Of a stretch of 46,153 bases of DNA, positions 13,187 through 20,138 are shown one piece after another. The stretch is from a virus: positions 1 to 46,153 of the IMG/VR virus record IMGVR_UViG_3300049460_000147. One strand, given 5' to 3'. The notes beneath the pieces are model-generated. The model did not search any database. It was given only the letters and a program-made list of their open reading frames with translations, and was not told where the DNA came from. The position numbers and the translations under genes are program-made. The first letter of the stretch is position 1; the number at the start of each line of letters is the position of its first letter.

Positions 13187-13516
13187 TTGAGACGATCACT
13201 CGTAGACATCCCGTGCTCCGAGCACACGTTTGGCCTACGGATAAAAGGGAAGTCTATGCTTCCTCGCTTCGAGGAAGATGACGTAGTTATCATCGACCCG
13301 ATGCAGCAGCCGATACCAGGCTCCTTCGTGGTGGCGAAAAACACCGACGAGGAAGCGACGTTCAAGAAGTACCGAGCGCTGGGCGTCGACGAATACGGCA
13401 ACGACGTCTTCGAGCTCGTCCCGCTCAACGACGACTTCGCGACGCTTCATAGTGAGCGCGACCACCTCCGCATCGTTGGCGTTGCCATCGAACACCGCAA
13501 GGCTCTGCTGAAATAG
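13187..13516 (+). CDS. CI-type repressor, C-terminal S24 domain (broken gene)
   Basis: A LexA-like S24 peptidase domain: CSEHTFGLRIKGKSMLPRFEEDDVVIIDP carries the catalytic Ser in GKSM, and ATFKKY the catalytic Lys. It is in the same frame as the N-terminal part. It is separated from it by about 55 bases in which the family sequence continues in another frame and this frame has stops. The first possible start is a TTG with poor ribosome-site spacing. Either the gene is disrupted by two compensating indels, or two polypeptides are made, or the sequence has errors. Confidence 0.7.
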   Translation: MRRSLVDIPCSEHTFGLRIKGKSMLPRFEEDDVVIIDPMQQPIPGSFVVAKNTDEEATFKKYRALGVDEYGNDVFELVPLNDDFATLHSERDHLRIVGVAIEHRKALLK

Positions 13517-13545
13517 CGGGGCCAGTACCAGCACTCTGATTTGGC

Positions 13546-13570
13546 AAGCCACCTTCGCGGTGGCTTTTTT
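13546..13570 (+). terminator. Intrinsic terminator after cI
   Basis: AGCCACC - TTCGC - GGTGGCT followed by TTTTT, 30 bases after the cI stop. It should end cI transcription before the rightward early promoter. Confidence 0.85.
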
Positions 13571-13597
13571 GCGTTCCATACAACACCCATACAAGAT

Positions 13598-13661
13598 CAT
13601 CGGAAACCCCGATAAAAAAATATCGGCAAGCCTATTGCGCCACAGTATCGGAACGCCTATA
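13598..13661. promoter_or_regulatory. Second set of three repressor operators
   Basis: Sites with the same half-site as those beside cro are CATCGG-N5-CCGATA (13598-13614), TATCGG-CAAG-CCTATT (13621-13636) and TATCGG-AACG-CCTATA (13646-13661). Spacing is 23-25 bases. The last is the exact inverse of the first cro operator. They cover the rightward early promoter, as OL does in lambda. Confidence 0.7.
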
Positions 13662-13663
13662 CT
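13635..13663 (+). promoter_or_regulatory. Early rightward promoter (PL-like)
   Basis: TTGCGC (13635-13640), 17 bases, TATACT (13658-13663), 41 bases before the KilA-N gene. Two operators overlap the -35 and -10. It should start the long rightward operon of recombination and accessory genes. Confidence 0.7.
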
Positions 13664-13703
13664 TATTTCCATCAGCAGCACACACCGCCCGATGGAGCGA
13701 CGA

Positions 13704-14423
13704 ATGAATCTGATCAAGATCAACGGCCAGGAAGTGAAGGTCGATGCCGATGAAAGAATTAGCCTTACGGACATGTTCGCAGCAGCTCAAGCGGCTGGCA
13801 TGACGGAAGGGAAAGTTGATCCGCGCGAATGGAAGCGCCGCGACGGAGAGCAATTCATTGATTTCGTTGCGAAAAATCTTAATGTGGCAGAGCGCCACAT
13901 TTACGCAGCGAAGCGCGGCAAGGGCGGCGGCACCTTCGCCCACTGGCAGATCGCCTTGGCCTATGCCAAGTACCTGTCGCCAGAACTGCACATGCAGGTC
14001 AACGAGATCTACGCCCGCGCTCAATCCGGCGACGTAACGCTCGCTGATGAAATCGCAGACAAGGCAACGCCCGAGAAACAAGAGTGGCTTGCGAGGCGCG
14101 TGCAAGGCAAGGTGGCTCGCGGAAAGTTCACCGGCGTTCTTCAGGATCACGGCGTGACTGGGCGGGGCTTTGGCGACTGCACCAACGCTGTGTACAAGAA
14201 TGTTCTGGGCGGCACGAAGCGCGATGTCTGTGTAGCCAACAACATCCCATACAAGCCCGGCCTCAGCCTTCGTGACGTGATGACGGTCGAGCAACTGACG
14301 GCGACCGCAATGGCCGAACTTGTCTCTGCCAAGCGAATCGAGAAATTCAATGTTCGCGGCAATGCCCGTTGCGAGCAGGAATGCGATATCGCAGCCCGTA
14401 GCGTAGCGGCCCTCCTGTACTAA
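13704..14423 (+). CDS. KilA-N domain protein (possible antirepressor)
   Basis: A 239-residue protein with an N-terminal KilA-N domain: KINGQEVKVDADERISLTDM, REWKRRDGEQFIDFVAKNLN, IYAAKRGKGGGTFAHWQIAL and YAKYLSPELHMQVNEIYAR. KilA-N proteins bind DNA, and in phages they often act as antirepressors or early regulators. The C-terminal part (residues 115-239) is a conserved-looking helical region ending in a Cys pair. It starts at the ATG preceded by GGAG. As the first gene after the operator-controlled promoter, it occupies the position of lambda N. Confidence 0.8.
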   Translation: MNLIKINGQEVKVDADERISLTDMFAAAQAAGMTEGKVDPREWKRRDGEQFIDFVAKNLNVAERHIYAAKRGKGGGTFAHWQIALAYAKYLSPELHMQVNEIYARAQSGDVTLADEIADKATPEKQEWLARRVQGKVARGKFTGVLQDHGVTGRGFGDCTNAVYKNVLGGTKRDVCVANNIPYKPGLSLRDVMTVEQLTATAMAELVSAKRIEKFNVRGNARCEQECDIAARSVAALLY

Positions 14424-14516
14424 ACCAAGGTCGAAACCGCTCCGGCGGTCTGCGGATTGTGTCCGCACTGACGAGACCAGTAAATCTCCGCACCCGGCAG
14501 AGCCGGAATTGCGAAT

Positions 14517-14528
14517 GGTTCTTTAACA
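14517..14528 (+). promoter_or_regulatory. rrn-like boxA antitermination element
   Basis: GGTTCTTTAACA matches the bacterial rRNA-leader boxA TGCTCTTTAACA at 10 of 12 positions. A hairpin (14494-14506) lies just upstream, where boxB lies in rRNA leaders. BoxA RNA binds NusB/NusE and helps polymerase resist termination. Function here is inferred. Confidence 0.45.
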
Positions 14529-14887
14529 ACGTGGTTTCGAGTGTTAGTCAGTGCTGGCGACTGATTGCCGGTCACGCAAGCCAATGCTCCTCCGATATAG
14601 GGTATTGGGACTGCGCGGGGAGCCGCCAGCCCTGACGACATTCGAGACCATTCATAGCGCACGACACGTAAGGCCGGAACACCGGAGATATCTGTCGAGC
14701 CGTTGTCCTCATGGTGGACACGAGATACAGAACATCGAACCATTCCCCGCAAGGGGCACCGAACAAAGCAGCCGCTGGTGTAGAAAGCGGAGCGCCCGTG
14801 ATTGCCTAGCAGACAGGATCTGCGAAACATCGCGGTAGGCGTGCGGGACCGGGAATACAGACTGGTCTCGCACGTGAGCAGTTTTTC

Positions 14888-15058
14888 GTGAATGGCGTTG
14901 TGCGGCGTGGAGTGACACGCACAGTAGGCGTAGAAGGCAACCGCGTAGTGCGGAAGCTGGAGCCCAAGACGCCCTGGTGGAGCTTAAGTGCGATGAAGCC
15001 GAGGGACATTCAGAACTGGACTAGCAAACCAGACATAGCGCCATTCACGAAGATCTGA
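14888..15058 (+). CDS. Possible small protein (56 aa) or gene remnant
   Basis: A GTG-initiated frame, basic and protein-like (GVTRTVGVEGNRVVRKLEPK, then TPWWSLSAMKPRDIQNWTSK), with third-position GC of about two thirds. The same frame is open further upstream except for an amber codon at 14807-14809, so it may be the tail of a broken gene. There is no good ribosome site. It competes with the structured-RNA reading of this segment. Confidence 0.3.
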   Translation: MNGVVRRGVTRTVGVEGNRVVRKLEPKTPWWSLSAMKPRDIQNWTSKPDIAPFTKI

Positions 15059-15156
15059 ACACCAAGAGCCCTGAATTGTGCGGATTGATCCAGTCCGCAC
15101 CGCTGAGTGCTTCTGATTTAGGACAACTATGCGCTGCGGCGCACAAGGAAGAGAAA

Positions 15157-15414
15157 ATGGAACAGTTTCCGAAAGCAGGTGATTTTTTCGGCGTCACTCA
15201 TGCGGCCGGCAAAGACGGTTCGTACCGAAGCGATGTCTTTGAATGCCTCGCCAGTGACGAGTACCGAATCGTGGCGAAGCCAATCGTGCCTTGTTTCTAC
15301 AAGGAAGGCATCACGTTCTACCGCTCGGACTGGATTATCCAAAGCGTCTCGGATGCCGTTGTTGCCACGCTGCAAGTGGTAGCGGAACAGCGCGCCAAGG
15401 CTGATGCCGCCTAG
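15157..15414 (+). CDS. Hypothetical protein (85 aa)
   Basis: An 85-residue protein (MEQFPKAGDFFGVTHAAGKDG...) with mixed strands and a C-terminal helix (DAVVATLQVVAEQRAKADAA). AAGGA lies 6 bases before the ATG, so the longer frame starting at 15076 is unlikely. First clear gene after the 733-base gap. Family unknown. Confidence 0.65.
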   Translation: MEQFPKAGDFFGVTHAAGKDGSYRSDVFECLASDEYRIVAKPIVPCFYKEGITFYRSDWIIQSVSDAVVATLQVVAEQRAKADAA

Positions 15415-15423
15415 GAGCCAACC

Positions 15424-15579
15424 ATGATCCCCCAACGCGCAGTCCACCGCCTGATGACGGTGGCAAGAGAAAAGATGCAGCACCTTGGCTTCGTCTACCG
15501 CATTGATCGCGTGACGCGGACGGGCAGGGTGCTGGATTCGCAGTATGTCGATTACGCACACGACGTGTGCTGGTGCTGA
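15424..15579 (+). CDS. Small hypothetical protein (51 aa)
   Basis: A 51-residue basic protein (MIPQRAVHRLMTVAREKMQH...) ending in DVCWC. The start follows AGGAGCCAACC shortly after the previous stop, and it fills the space before the HNH gene. No family recognised. Confidence 0.5.
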   Translation: MIPQRAVHRLMTVAREKMQHLGFVYRIDRVTRTGRVLDSQYVDYAHDVCWC

Positions 15580-15587
15580 GGGAGGGC

Positions 15588-16244
15588 ATGAGCAGAGTAA
15601 AAGATTTGACTGGCAAGGTGTTCTCGCGCTTAACCGTGATCCGACTTGACCACATCGACAAAAAGCAGAATGCCCAATGGCTGTGCAGTTGCTCTTGCGG
15701 CGCTGAGACAGTGGTTCGCGGATTCCAGCTTACCGGAGGAACAACGCGATCCTGCGGGTGCATGCAAAGGGATGTTGTGAGCCAGATTGCCTTGAAGCAT
15801 GGCGACGCGAAAAAGGGGAGGCGAGCAAAGGAATATGCGATTTGGTCTGGCATGGTTGCGCGATGCACAAATCCCAAAACGCCCAACTACGACGACTATG
15901 GAGCCAGAGGCATAAAGGTTTCAGATGAGTGGATGGATTACGCCAACTTCATCCGAGACATGGGTTATAGGCCCGGCCCTGGATATTCAATCGAGCGCAT
16001 TAATAACGATCTCGGCTATAGCAAGGAGAACTGCAAATGGGCGACTCGCGCTGAGCAGTCGAGAAATACGCGTCGCAATCGCTATATAGATACGCCAGCG
16101 GGGCGAATGCTTTTATGGGATGCAGCGGCCCTTGCGGGACTTTCGCCATATTGCCTCCGGTCACGAGTTGAGGCTGGATGGAAGACGGAAGATCTTTTCA
16201 AGCCGTCCGCCGGTTACCGGAGACCTAAGAATGCAAACCTTTGA
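15588..16244 (+). CDS. HNH homing-type endonuclease
   Basis: A 218-residue protein. The N-terminal part has a Cys pair set (WLCSCSCG ... SCGCM) that should bind zinc. The core YDDYGARGIKVSDEWMDYANF, YSIERINNDLGYSKENCKWATRAEQSRN is characteristic of a phage HNH/homing family (ERINN...GY...NCKWAT). Such free-standing nucleases cut intron-less sites and spread within phage populations. Starts at the ATG after GGGAGGGC. The GC content and spacing suggest it was inserted into the small-gene operon. Confidence 0.75.
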   Translation: MSRVKDLTGKVFSRLTVIRLDHIDKKQNAQWLCSCSCGAETVVRGFQLTGGTTRSCGCMQRDVVSQIALKHGDAKKGRRAKEYAIWSGMVARCTNPKTPNYDDYGARGIKVSDEWMDYANFIRDMGYRPGPGYSIERINNDLGYSKENCKWATRAEQSRNTRRNRYIDTPAGRMLLWDAAALAGLSPYCLRSRVEAGWKTEDLFKPSAGYRRPKNANL

Positions 16245-16265
16245 TCTGATAGCGTGGTGCTGACT

Positions 16266-16421
16266 ATGAACCCCTTCCTCTTCTGGCTTGCTCCTTTCGC
16301 CCTCCTGCGCCCGACACACGATCAGCGCGTGGCGTTCTACAGCCAGCACGTCGATGCCCAATCGTTCCTACTGGCGCTACCCGCGACGATTGAGGGTGTC
16401 GCGAACACGTCGGGATGCTAG
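16266..16421 (+). CDS. Small hypothetical protein (51 aa)
   Basis: A 51-residue frame with a hydrophobic N-terminus (MNPFLFWLAPFALL) that could be a signal-anchor or a short membrane segment. The ribosome site is weak. It fills the space between the HNH gene and a zinc-binding protein. Confidence 0.4.
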   Translation: MNPFLFWLAPFALLRPTHDQRVAFYSQHVDAQSFLLALPATIEGVANTSGC

Positions 16422-16423
16422 CC

Positions 16424-16621
16424 ATGAACGCACTAGACGCATGGCGCTCGCGCCCGATGCAAGTCCGCGTCCTCGAGCCTTGCCCACGTTGTAAGCAGTT
16501 AGCCGAGGGCGTCGAGGAACGAATCATCTACGGTGCATGGCTTCAGAAGTTCAAGGAAACCTGTTGCGCTGCATGTGCTCCTGCGGTGCAGCGCGAATAT
16601 CTTGAGGGGTGTGTGGGATGA
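16424..16621 (+). CDS. Small zinc-binding protein (65 aa)
   Basis: A 65-residue protein with CPRC and CCAAC, which could form a zinc ribbon. Its stop overlaps the next start (ATGA). An ATG nine bases upstream (16415) is an equal alternative. Function unknown; small zinc proteins are common in this part of phage early operons. Confidence 0.55.
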   Translation: MNALDAWRSRPMQVRVLEPCPRCKQLAEGVEERIIYGAWLQKFKETCCAACAPAVQREYLEGCVG

Positions 16622-16941
16622 CCGACAAGGCAGATAACCGGTTCTATCGCGAGGCGGGCGGGCACGAGGCATGGCGCGCCGCTTTCGACGAGCGTCATGA
16701 GTTCGACGTTTATCCCGATCACTTCATGACGGGAATGCGCAACGAGTTCTGTGCTGGTTGGCATGCTGCGCTGAAGGGCCAAGCCGCCAGCCAGCCGAAA
16801 GTGCTGACGGACGAACAAGTGAATCGCGCTCTAGCTGCATGGTTTGACGTCAACAACGATCCGCGCGACGCAGAGGTCGAGGATCGATTCCGCGCCCGCT
16901 TTCGCGCCGCATATGCCGCACTTCTGGAGGCCGCCAAATGA
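16618..16941 (+). CDS. Hypothetical protein (107 aa)
   Basis: A 107-residue protein (MTDKADNRFYREAGGHEAWRAAF...) with EFCAGWHAALKGQ and a C-terminal helical region of Arg/Ala (DRFRARFRAAYAALLEAAK). The AGW.A pattern before an Ala/Gln linker recalls small phage 'Ea-type' proteins. Coupled at both ends by ATGA. Confidence 0.6.
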   Translation: MTDKADNRFYREAGGHEAWRAAFDERHEFDVYPDHFMTGMRNEFCAGWHAALKGQAASQPKVLTDEQVNRALAAWFDVNNDPRDAEVEDRFRARFRAAYAALLEAAK

Positions 16942-17072
16942 CCACCCTACAAACCATCGGCGCTATCTGGGCCTTCGTCGCAGCGTGCAGTGTTTTATTC
17001 ATCCGTGGCGCCACCAGCCGTCCATCCTCGCGCGAGGAAAGGCGGATGCAGGAAGAACTGGAGGAAGTGTAA
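16938..17072 (+). CDS. Small membrane protein (44 aa)
   Basis: One membrane helix (TIGAIWAFVAACSVLFI, residues 6-22) and a charged tail rich in Arg and Glu (REERRMQEELEEV). The ATG overlaps the upstream stop (ATGA) and the TAA shares its last base with the next ATG (TAATG), so it lies in the coupled chain. Orientation N-out is likely from the positive residues after the helix. Confidence 0.55.
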   Translation: MTTLQTIGAIWAFVAACSVLFIRGATSRPSSREERRMQEELEEV

Positions 17073-17446
17073 TGGCTGCAATCACTGGACCGATCAGCAC
17101 TCTGCCGGGTGCGCATCATTCCGTACCGACTGGGATCACGTGTGACGCCCATCCCGACCGCCCGGCAACGCATCGCGTGCAAGGTGAAACGGACTCGTTC
17201 GGGTGTGAGATGGCCGACATGTGCGACGAGTGCTACGCCGAACACAAGGCGGCAATGGCTGCGACGGCAGCTGAGCGCGCGACGGGAACGTGCGAATGGT
17301 GCGGCAAGCATGCCACGGACTTGCGCTCGATGCGCGACTACGAAGAAGGCTCGTATGGGCGTCTGTATGACGTCTGCTTCGCCTGCCGTAAGCGTGCCAA
17401 CGACGAGGCACAGGAAGAACTGGACCGATACGGGTACTACGACTGA
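17072..17446 (+). CDS. Zinc-finger-like hypothetical protein (124 aa)
   Basis: Cys/His pairs in order: CDAHPDRPATH, MCDECYAEH, CEWCGKH and CFACRKR. They predict two zinc sites, with an acidic C-terminus (DEAQEELDRYGYYD). It is coupled to the upstream membrane protein by TAATG. The family is not recognised, but the pattern is common in phage early proteins. Confidence 0.6.
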   Translation: MAAITGPISTLPGAHHSVPTGITCDAHPDRPATHRVQGETDSFGCEMADMCDECYAEHKAAMAATAAERATGTCEWCGKHATDLRSMRDYEEGSYGRLYDVCFACRKRANDEAQEELDRYGYYD

Positions 17447-17528
17447 GCACCACCGCTGGCGCTGATCGAACGCGACGTGAAGCCGAACGAGGGAACTAGC
17501 GGCCCTCAACCTAACAACTGAGGGTGAT

Positions 17529-17765
17529 ATGCAAACAAACATCGAAGAACGCGTCAGAACGATTCTGGCGGCGCAATTCTGCGTAGACGCCGAGGAAATC
17601 GACCTGTCGGCAGATTTGAAAGAGCGGTACGCCGGCGACTCGCTCGATCAGGTCGAAATCGTGATGACCGCCGAGGACGAGTTCGGGTGCGAAATCCCGG
17701 ATGACGAGATGTTCTCAATGGTGACCGGACAGCAGTTGGTTGATCTTGTCACGGCGAGGGTTTGA
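17529..17765 (+). CDS. Acyl carrier protein
   Basis: A 78-residue acidic protein with the full ACP pattern: helix 1 (IEERVRTILAAQF), the phosphopantetheine site GDSLDQVEIVM with its Ser at about residue 38, EFGCEIPDDEMF, and a final helix (TGQQLVDLVTARV). Host ACP carries acyl chains on 4'-phosphopantetheine for fatty-acid and lipid A synthesis. The serine is intact, so a host transferase could activate it. The role for the phage is unknown. GAGGGTGAT before the ATG fixes the start. Unusual in a phage of this size. Confidence 0.85.
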   Translation: MQTNIEERVRTILAAQFCVDAEEIDLSADLKERYAGDSLDQVEIVMTAEDEFGCEIPDDEMFSMVTGQQLVDLVTARV

Positions 17766-17841
17766 GCATTCTAAGCGACGGCCGCTCTGAGCAGCTAGAT
17801 TGCCGGGGTCCGTGGAATTCGGGCCAAGAATTGGAGAGAAC

Positions 17842-18447
17842 ATGGGCGCTTGCATCGAATTTGAGGGCGGAAAGTCGCCGTTGGGTTACGGCGTCGCACA
17901 CCTGAACGGGAAAACAGTTCGCGCGCACCGCGTCGCCTACTGTGGGCATCACGGCATCACGCTGGAATCAATCAAGGGATTGTCGGTCCGCCACAGATGC
18001 GATAACCCGCCGTGCATCAACCCGAATCACCTTTTGCTTGGTACACATACCGACAACATGCAAGACAAGGTGCTAAGGGGTAGGCAGAGCAGGGGCGAGA
18101 CGATGGGGACGTCCAAGTTGACTGACGATGCCGTGAAATACATACGGCAAAACCACAAACCTTTCTGCAAGGAAAACGGGACGATAGCCTTGGCTAGGCG
18201 GTTTGGCGTGACTAAATCGACGATCTGGCGAGCCTTGTCTAGTGACCTTTGGAAGCACGTAGAAACTGAAGCGAATAGCCGAAAGGGTGGCGCTCATAGG
18301 AGTGCCGGCGTTTCCCTGCATAAACCCAGCGGAAAATGGCAGGTTCGATTGAGGGTGAACGGGAAGAGCCATTACATAGGACTTTTCGCAACAGAAGACG
18401 AAGGTCGCCGCGCTTATGCAGCAGCGGCTGCCAGATTAAGAATCTAA
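17842..18447 (+). CDS. HNH endonuclease with AP2 domain
   Basis: A 201-residue homing-type nuclease. The N-terminal HNH part has LNGKTVRAHRVAY, VRHRCDNPPCINPNHLLLGT and NMQDKV (metal-binding His residues). A middle helix-turn-helix is IALARRFGVTKSTIWRAL. The C-terminal AP2-like DNA-binding domain is GVSLHKPSGKWQVRLRVNGK, HYIGLFATEDEGRRAYAAAA. GGAGA precedes the ATG at 17842. Probably a selfish insertion between the ACP gene and the next small gene. Confidence 0.8.
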   Translation: MGACIEFEGGKSPLGYGVAHLNGKTVRAHRVAYCGHHGITLESIKGLSVRHRCDNPPCINPNHLLLGTHTDNMQDKVLRGRQSRGETMGTSKLTDDAVKYIRQNHKPFCKENGTIALARRFGVTKSTIWRALSSDLWKHVETEANSRKGGAHRSAGVSLHKPSGKWQVRLRVNGKSHYIGLFATEDEGRRAYAAAAARLRI

Positions 18448-18554
18448 GCCGCAGCCCGTGGGAAGCGGGCACCTGACGATTGCCGGTTGAACGCAGCCGT
18501 CACCCGCCAGGGAAACCACCTAGACACGCAGTACTCCTACATACGGAGACCGAA

Positions 18555-18761
18555 ATGGGAAAGCATGCAAACAGTGCCGCTTACCGCGATTGGGAGCGCC
18601 AGCAAAGCCGGAAGGCTGACGAGTATTTCGAGCCGGTTGAGGCGCTAACTGACGACGAGATCGAGCAGCAGTACAGCGACTGGCATTGGGACAAGCAGGA
18701 CACAGCGCCGCGATCGGTGCGGTTGTGGGACGAAATGGAGACGATGCGATGTGCGACATGA
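18555..18761 (+). CDS. Hypothetical acidic protein (68 aa)
   Basis: A 68-residue hydrophilic, acidic protein (MGKHANSAAYRDWERQQSRK...) with Trp-rich segments. GGAG precedes the ATG. It overlaps the start of the DUF3268 gene. Family unknown. Confidence 0.55.
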   Translation: MGKHANSAAYRDWERQQSRKADEYFEPVEALTDDEIEQQYSDWHWDKQDTAPRSVRLWDEMETMRCAT

Positions 18762-19225
18762 AATCAGCGTTTGACGCCGCGAGCGGCGAAAAGACGCCGT
18801 GGAATCCGTCGCGTACTGCAACGGCGCGCGTGACCAATCCGCTCCCGGCACCGACGACATGCCCGAACTGCGGATCGCCCGTCAGCCTAGTGAATAACGA
18901 GGAAATCTACGGCATGCCCTACGGGGACTGGCCGTGGGCGTATCGCTGTGACGATCTGGAATGCAACAGCTATGTCGGACTGCACCCGTTCACCGGCATC
19001 CCACTCGGCACACTGGCAGACGCACCGACGCGTGAGGCACGCAAAAAAGCGAAGGCTGCATTCAATCCGCTATGGCAGAGCCGCCGCATGAGCCGCGGGG
19101 AGGCTTACGCGTGGCTAGCGAAGGCACTCGGTATCAATAGCGTGGGCGATTGTCACATCGGTTGGTTCGGGATTGAGATGTGTGAGCGCGTCGTCAAAGC
19201 CATAGCTGCGAGGAAATCAAAATGA
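18749..19225 (+). CDS. DUF3268 zinc-finger protein
   Basis: A 158-residue protein with the DUF3268 pattern: CPNCGSPVSLV, EIYGMPYGDWPWAYRC, YVGLHPFTGIPLGTLAD, and a C-terminal AYAWLAKALGI ... CHIGWF. The Cys residues should bind zinc. This family is common in phages and prophages; its function is unknown. I start it at 18749, where GGAG is 8 bases upstream; an ATG at 18758 that overlaps the previous stop is also possible. Confidence 0.75.
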   Translation: MCDMKSAFDAASGEKTPWNPSRTATARVTNPLPAPTTCPNCGSPVSLVNNEEIYGMPYGDWPWAYRCDDLECNSYVGLHPFTGIPLGTLADAPTREARKKAKAAFNPLWQSRRMSRGEAYAWLAKALGINSVGDCHIGWFGIEMCERVVKAIAARKSK

Positions 19226-19428
19226 GTCTGACAATCGAATATCACGACGGCGCGGTGACGTACATCAGCGACCGCGGCTACGGACTTTTGCGAGCCGAAC
19301 AGGACAACGCATTGCTTGCTGCAGCCCGCAAGGAAAAGCGGCAAGCAAATATCACCATCGCATCCGGCGCTGGTCTGATCGCCGCCTTTGGCTTGCTGGT
19401 TGCCGAAGCGCTTATCCGTAACTCGTGA
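19222..19428 (+). CDS. Small membrane protein (68 aa)
   Basis: The first 40 residues are hydrophilic; a C-terminal membrane helix follows (ITIASGAGLIAAFGLLVAEAL, residues 44-64). This is the form of a tail-anchored inner-membrane protein. ATGA overlap with the DUF3268 gene. Confidence 0.55.
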   Translation: MSLTIEYHDGAVTYISDRGYGLLRAEQDNALLAAARKEKRQANITIASGAGLIAAFGLLVAEALIRNS

Positions 19429-19435
19429 GGGGACT

Positions 19436-19624
19436 ATGACAACGCCAATGAGCCTTCGCAAATCGATGCGGGCATACACGTCGCATCTAAATCGTGAGCA
19501 GCGCCGACAGTGGCTAATCCAGCGCCTTCGGCTGACGCCAAAGGTCAATATTAGCGGATCGTACCTGCCGCCCAGCGTAGCGCGTCAGTACGTGCAGATT
19601 GAGTGGTTGAGGGGGGCGGCATGA
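19436..19624 (+). CDS. Small basic protein (62 aa)
   Basis: A 62-residue strongly basic protein (SLRKSMRAYTSHLNREQRRQ, later LPPSVARQYVQIEWLRGAA). It could bind nucleic acid, but there is no clear motif. GAGGGG lies just before the ATG, and its stop overlaps the next start. Confidence 0.55.
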   Translation: MTTPMSLRKSMRAYTSHLNREQRRQWLIQRLRLTPKVNISGSYLPPSVARQYVQIEWLRGAA

Positions 19625-19935
19625 AGAAGCGCTATCAACTCGAATACTCCGGCGCTAGTCGAATGGTCGTTGAGATCGACCACGACGTTTTCACCGACGC
19701 GCACTTCAAGGAATGCAGCGAGTTCTGGTACCAGCCGACGTTCGAAGAGTGGCTGAAGATGGTCTATCGCGTTGCGCTGCGCGACAGCATCGCTACCTGG
19801 AGTTCGCTGCGCAGTCTGCGAGAAGGAACCGAGGAAGGGTTCCCGAAGATGGATGGGAGCGCGGGCATCACGATCATCGACTTTGATGACTTCGAGTTCG
19901 ACGACTTCGAGATTGATATCAGGGAGGGCGCATGA
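19621..19935 (+). CDS. DUF2528 family protein
   Basis: A 104-residue acidic protein with the DUF2528 pattern: YSGASRMVVEIDHDVFT, HFKECSEFW, and a C-terminal FPKMDGSAGITIIDFDDFEFD. The family is limited to phages and prophages and has no known function. ATGA overlap with the gene upstream fixes the start. Confidence 0.75.
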   Translation: MKKRYQLEYSGASRMVVEIDHDVFTDAHFKECSEFWYQPTFEEWLKMVYRVALRDSIATWSSLRSLREGTEEGFPKMDGSAGITIIDFDDFEFDDFEIDIREGA

Positions 19936-20138
19936 CCGATCTACAGACACTCAGTAACGACGCCCTTCTATCCGAACTAGCCCGCAAAGGCCGCGCCCTC
20001 GAATGCTTCGAGCGGGCAGATGGACCCGCCTGGTACGAAGAGCGTCAGGCGCGCGAGGCTTGCAAAAGGGCTTACACCGCACTCATTGATGAATGGGTGC
20101 GGCGCGGACAACCTAAACAAGGAGAAAAAGGTGAGTGA
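19932..20138 (+). CDS. Small hypothetical protein (68 aa)
   Basis: A 68-residue helical protein (MTDLQTLSNDALLSELARKG...) with a basic tail. It is coupled by ATGA to the DUF2528 gene, and its last codons contain the AAGGAG ribosome site and GTG start of the next gene. Confidence 0.55.
   Translation: MTDLQTLSNDALLSELARKGRALECFERADGPAWYEERQAREACKRAYTALIDEWVRRGQPKQGEKGE

Larger units (their letters stand above)
14424..15156 (+). ncRNA. 733-base segment without a clear gene; candidate structured RNA
   Basis: No frame gives a recognisable full-length protein. The transcript would hold several hairpins. They are TGCGGA-TTGTG-TCCGCA (14451-14467), CCGGC-AGA-GCCGG (14494-14506), CCCC-GCAA-GGGG with a GNRA loop (14745-14756), and GTGCGGGACC with GGTCTCGCAC (14841-14873). 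TGTGCG with CGCACA (14899-14923) and GTGCGGA-N9-TCCGCAC (15078-15100) follow. The first and last are near copies at the two ends. An rrn-type boxA lies at 14517-14528. It lies in the rightward early transcript. Alternatives are a decayed gene or small peptides, one of which is listed. Confidence 0.35.

Noticed and set aside
14420-14830. 136-codon minus-strand frame across the gene-free segment
   Set aside because: Opposite to all neighbouring transcription, no ribosome site, and no recognisable family; it may be a shadow of structured sequence.
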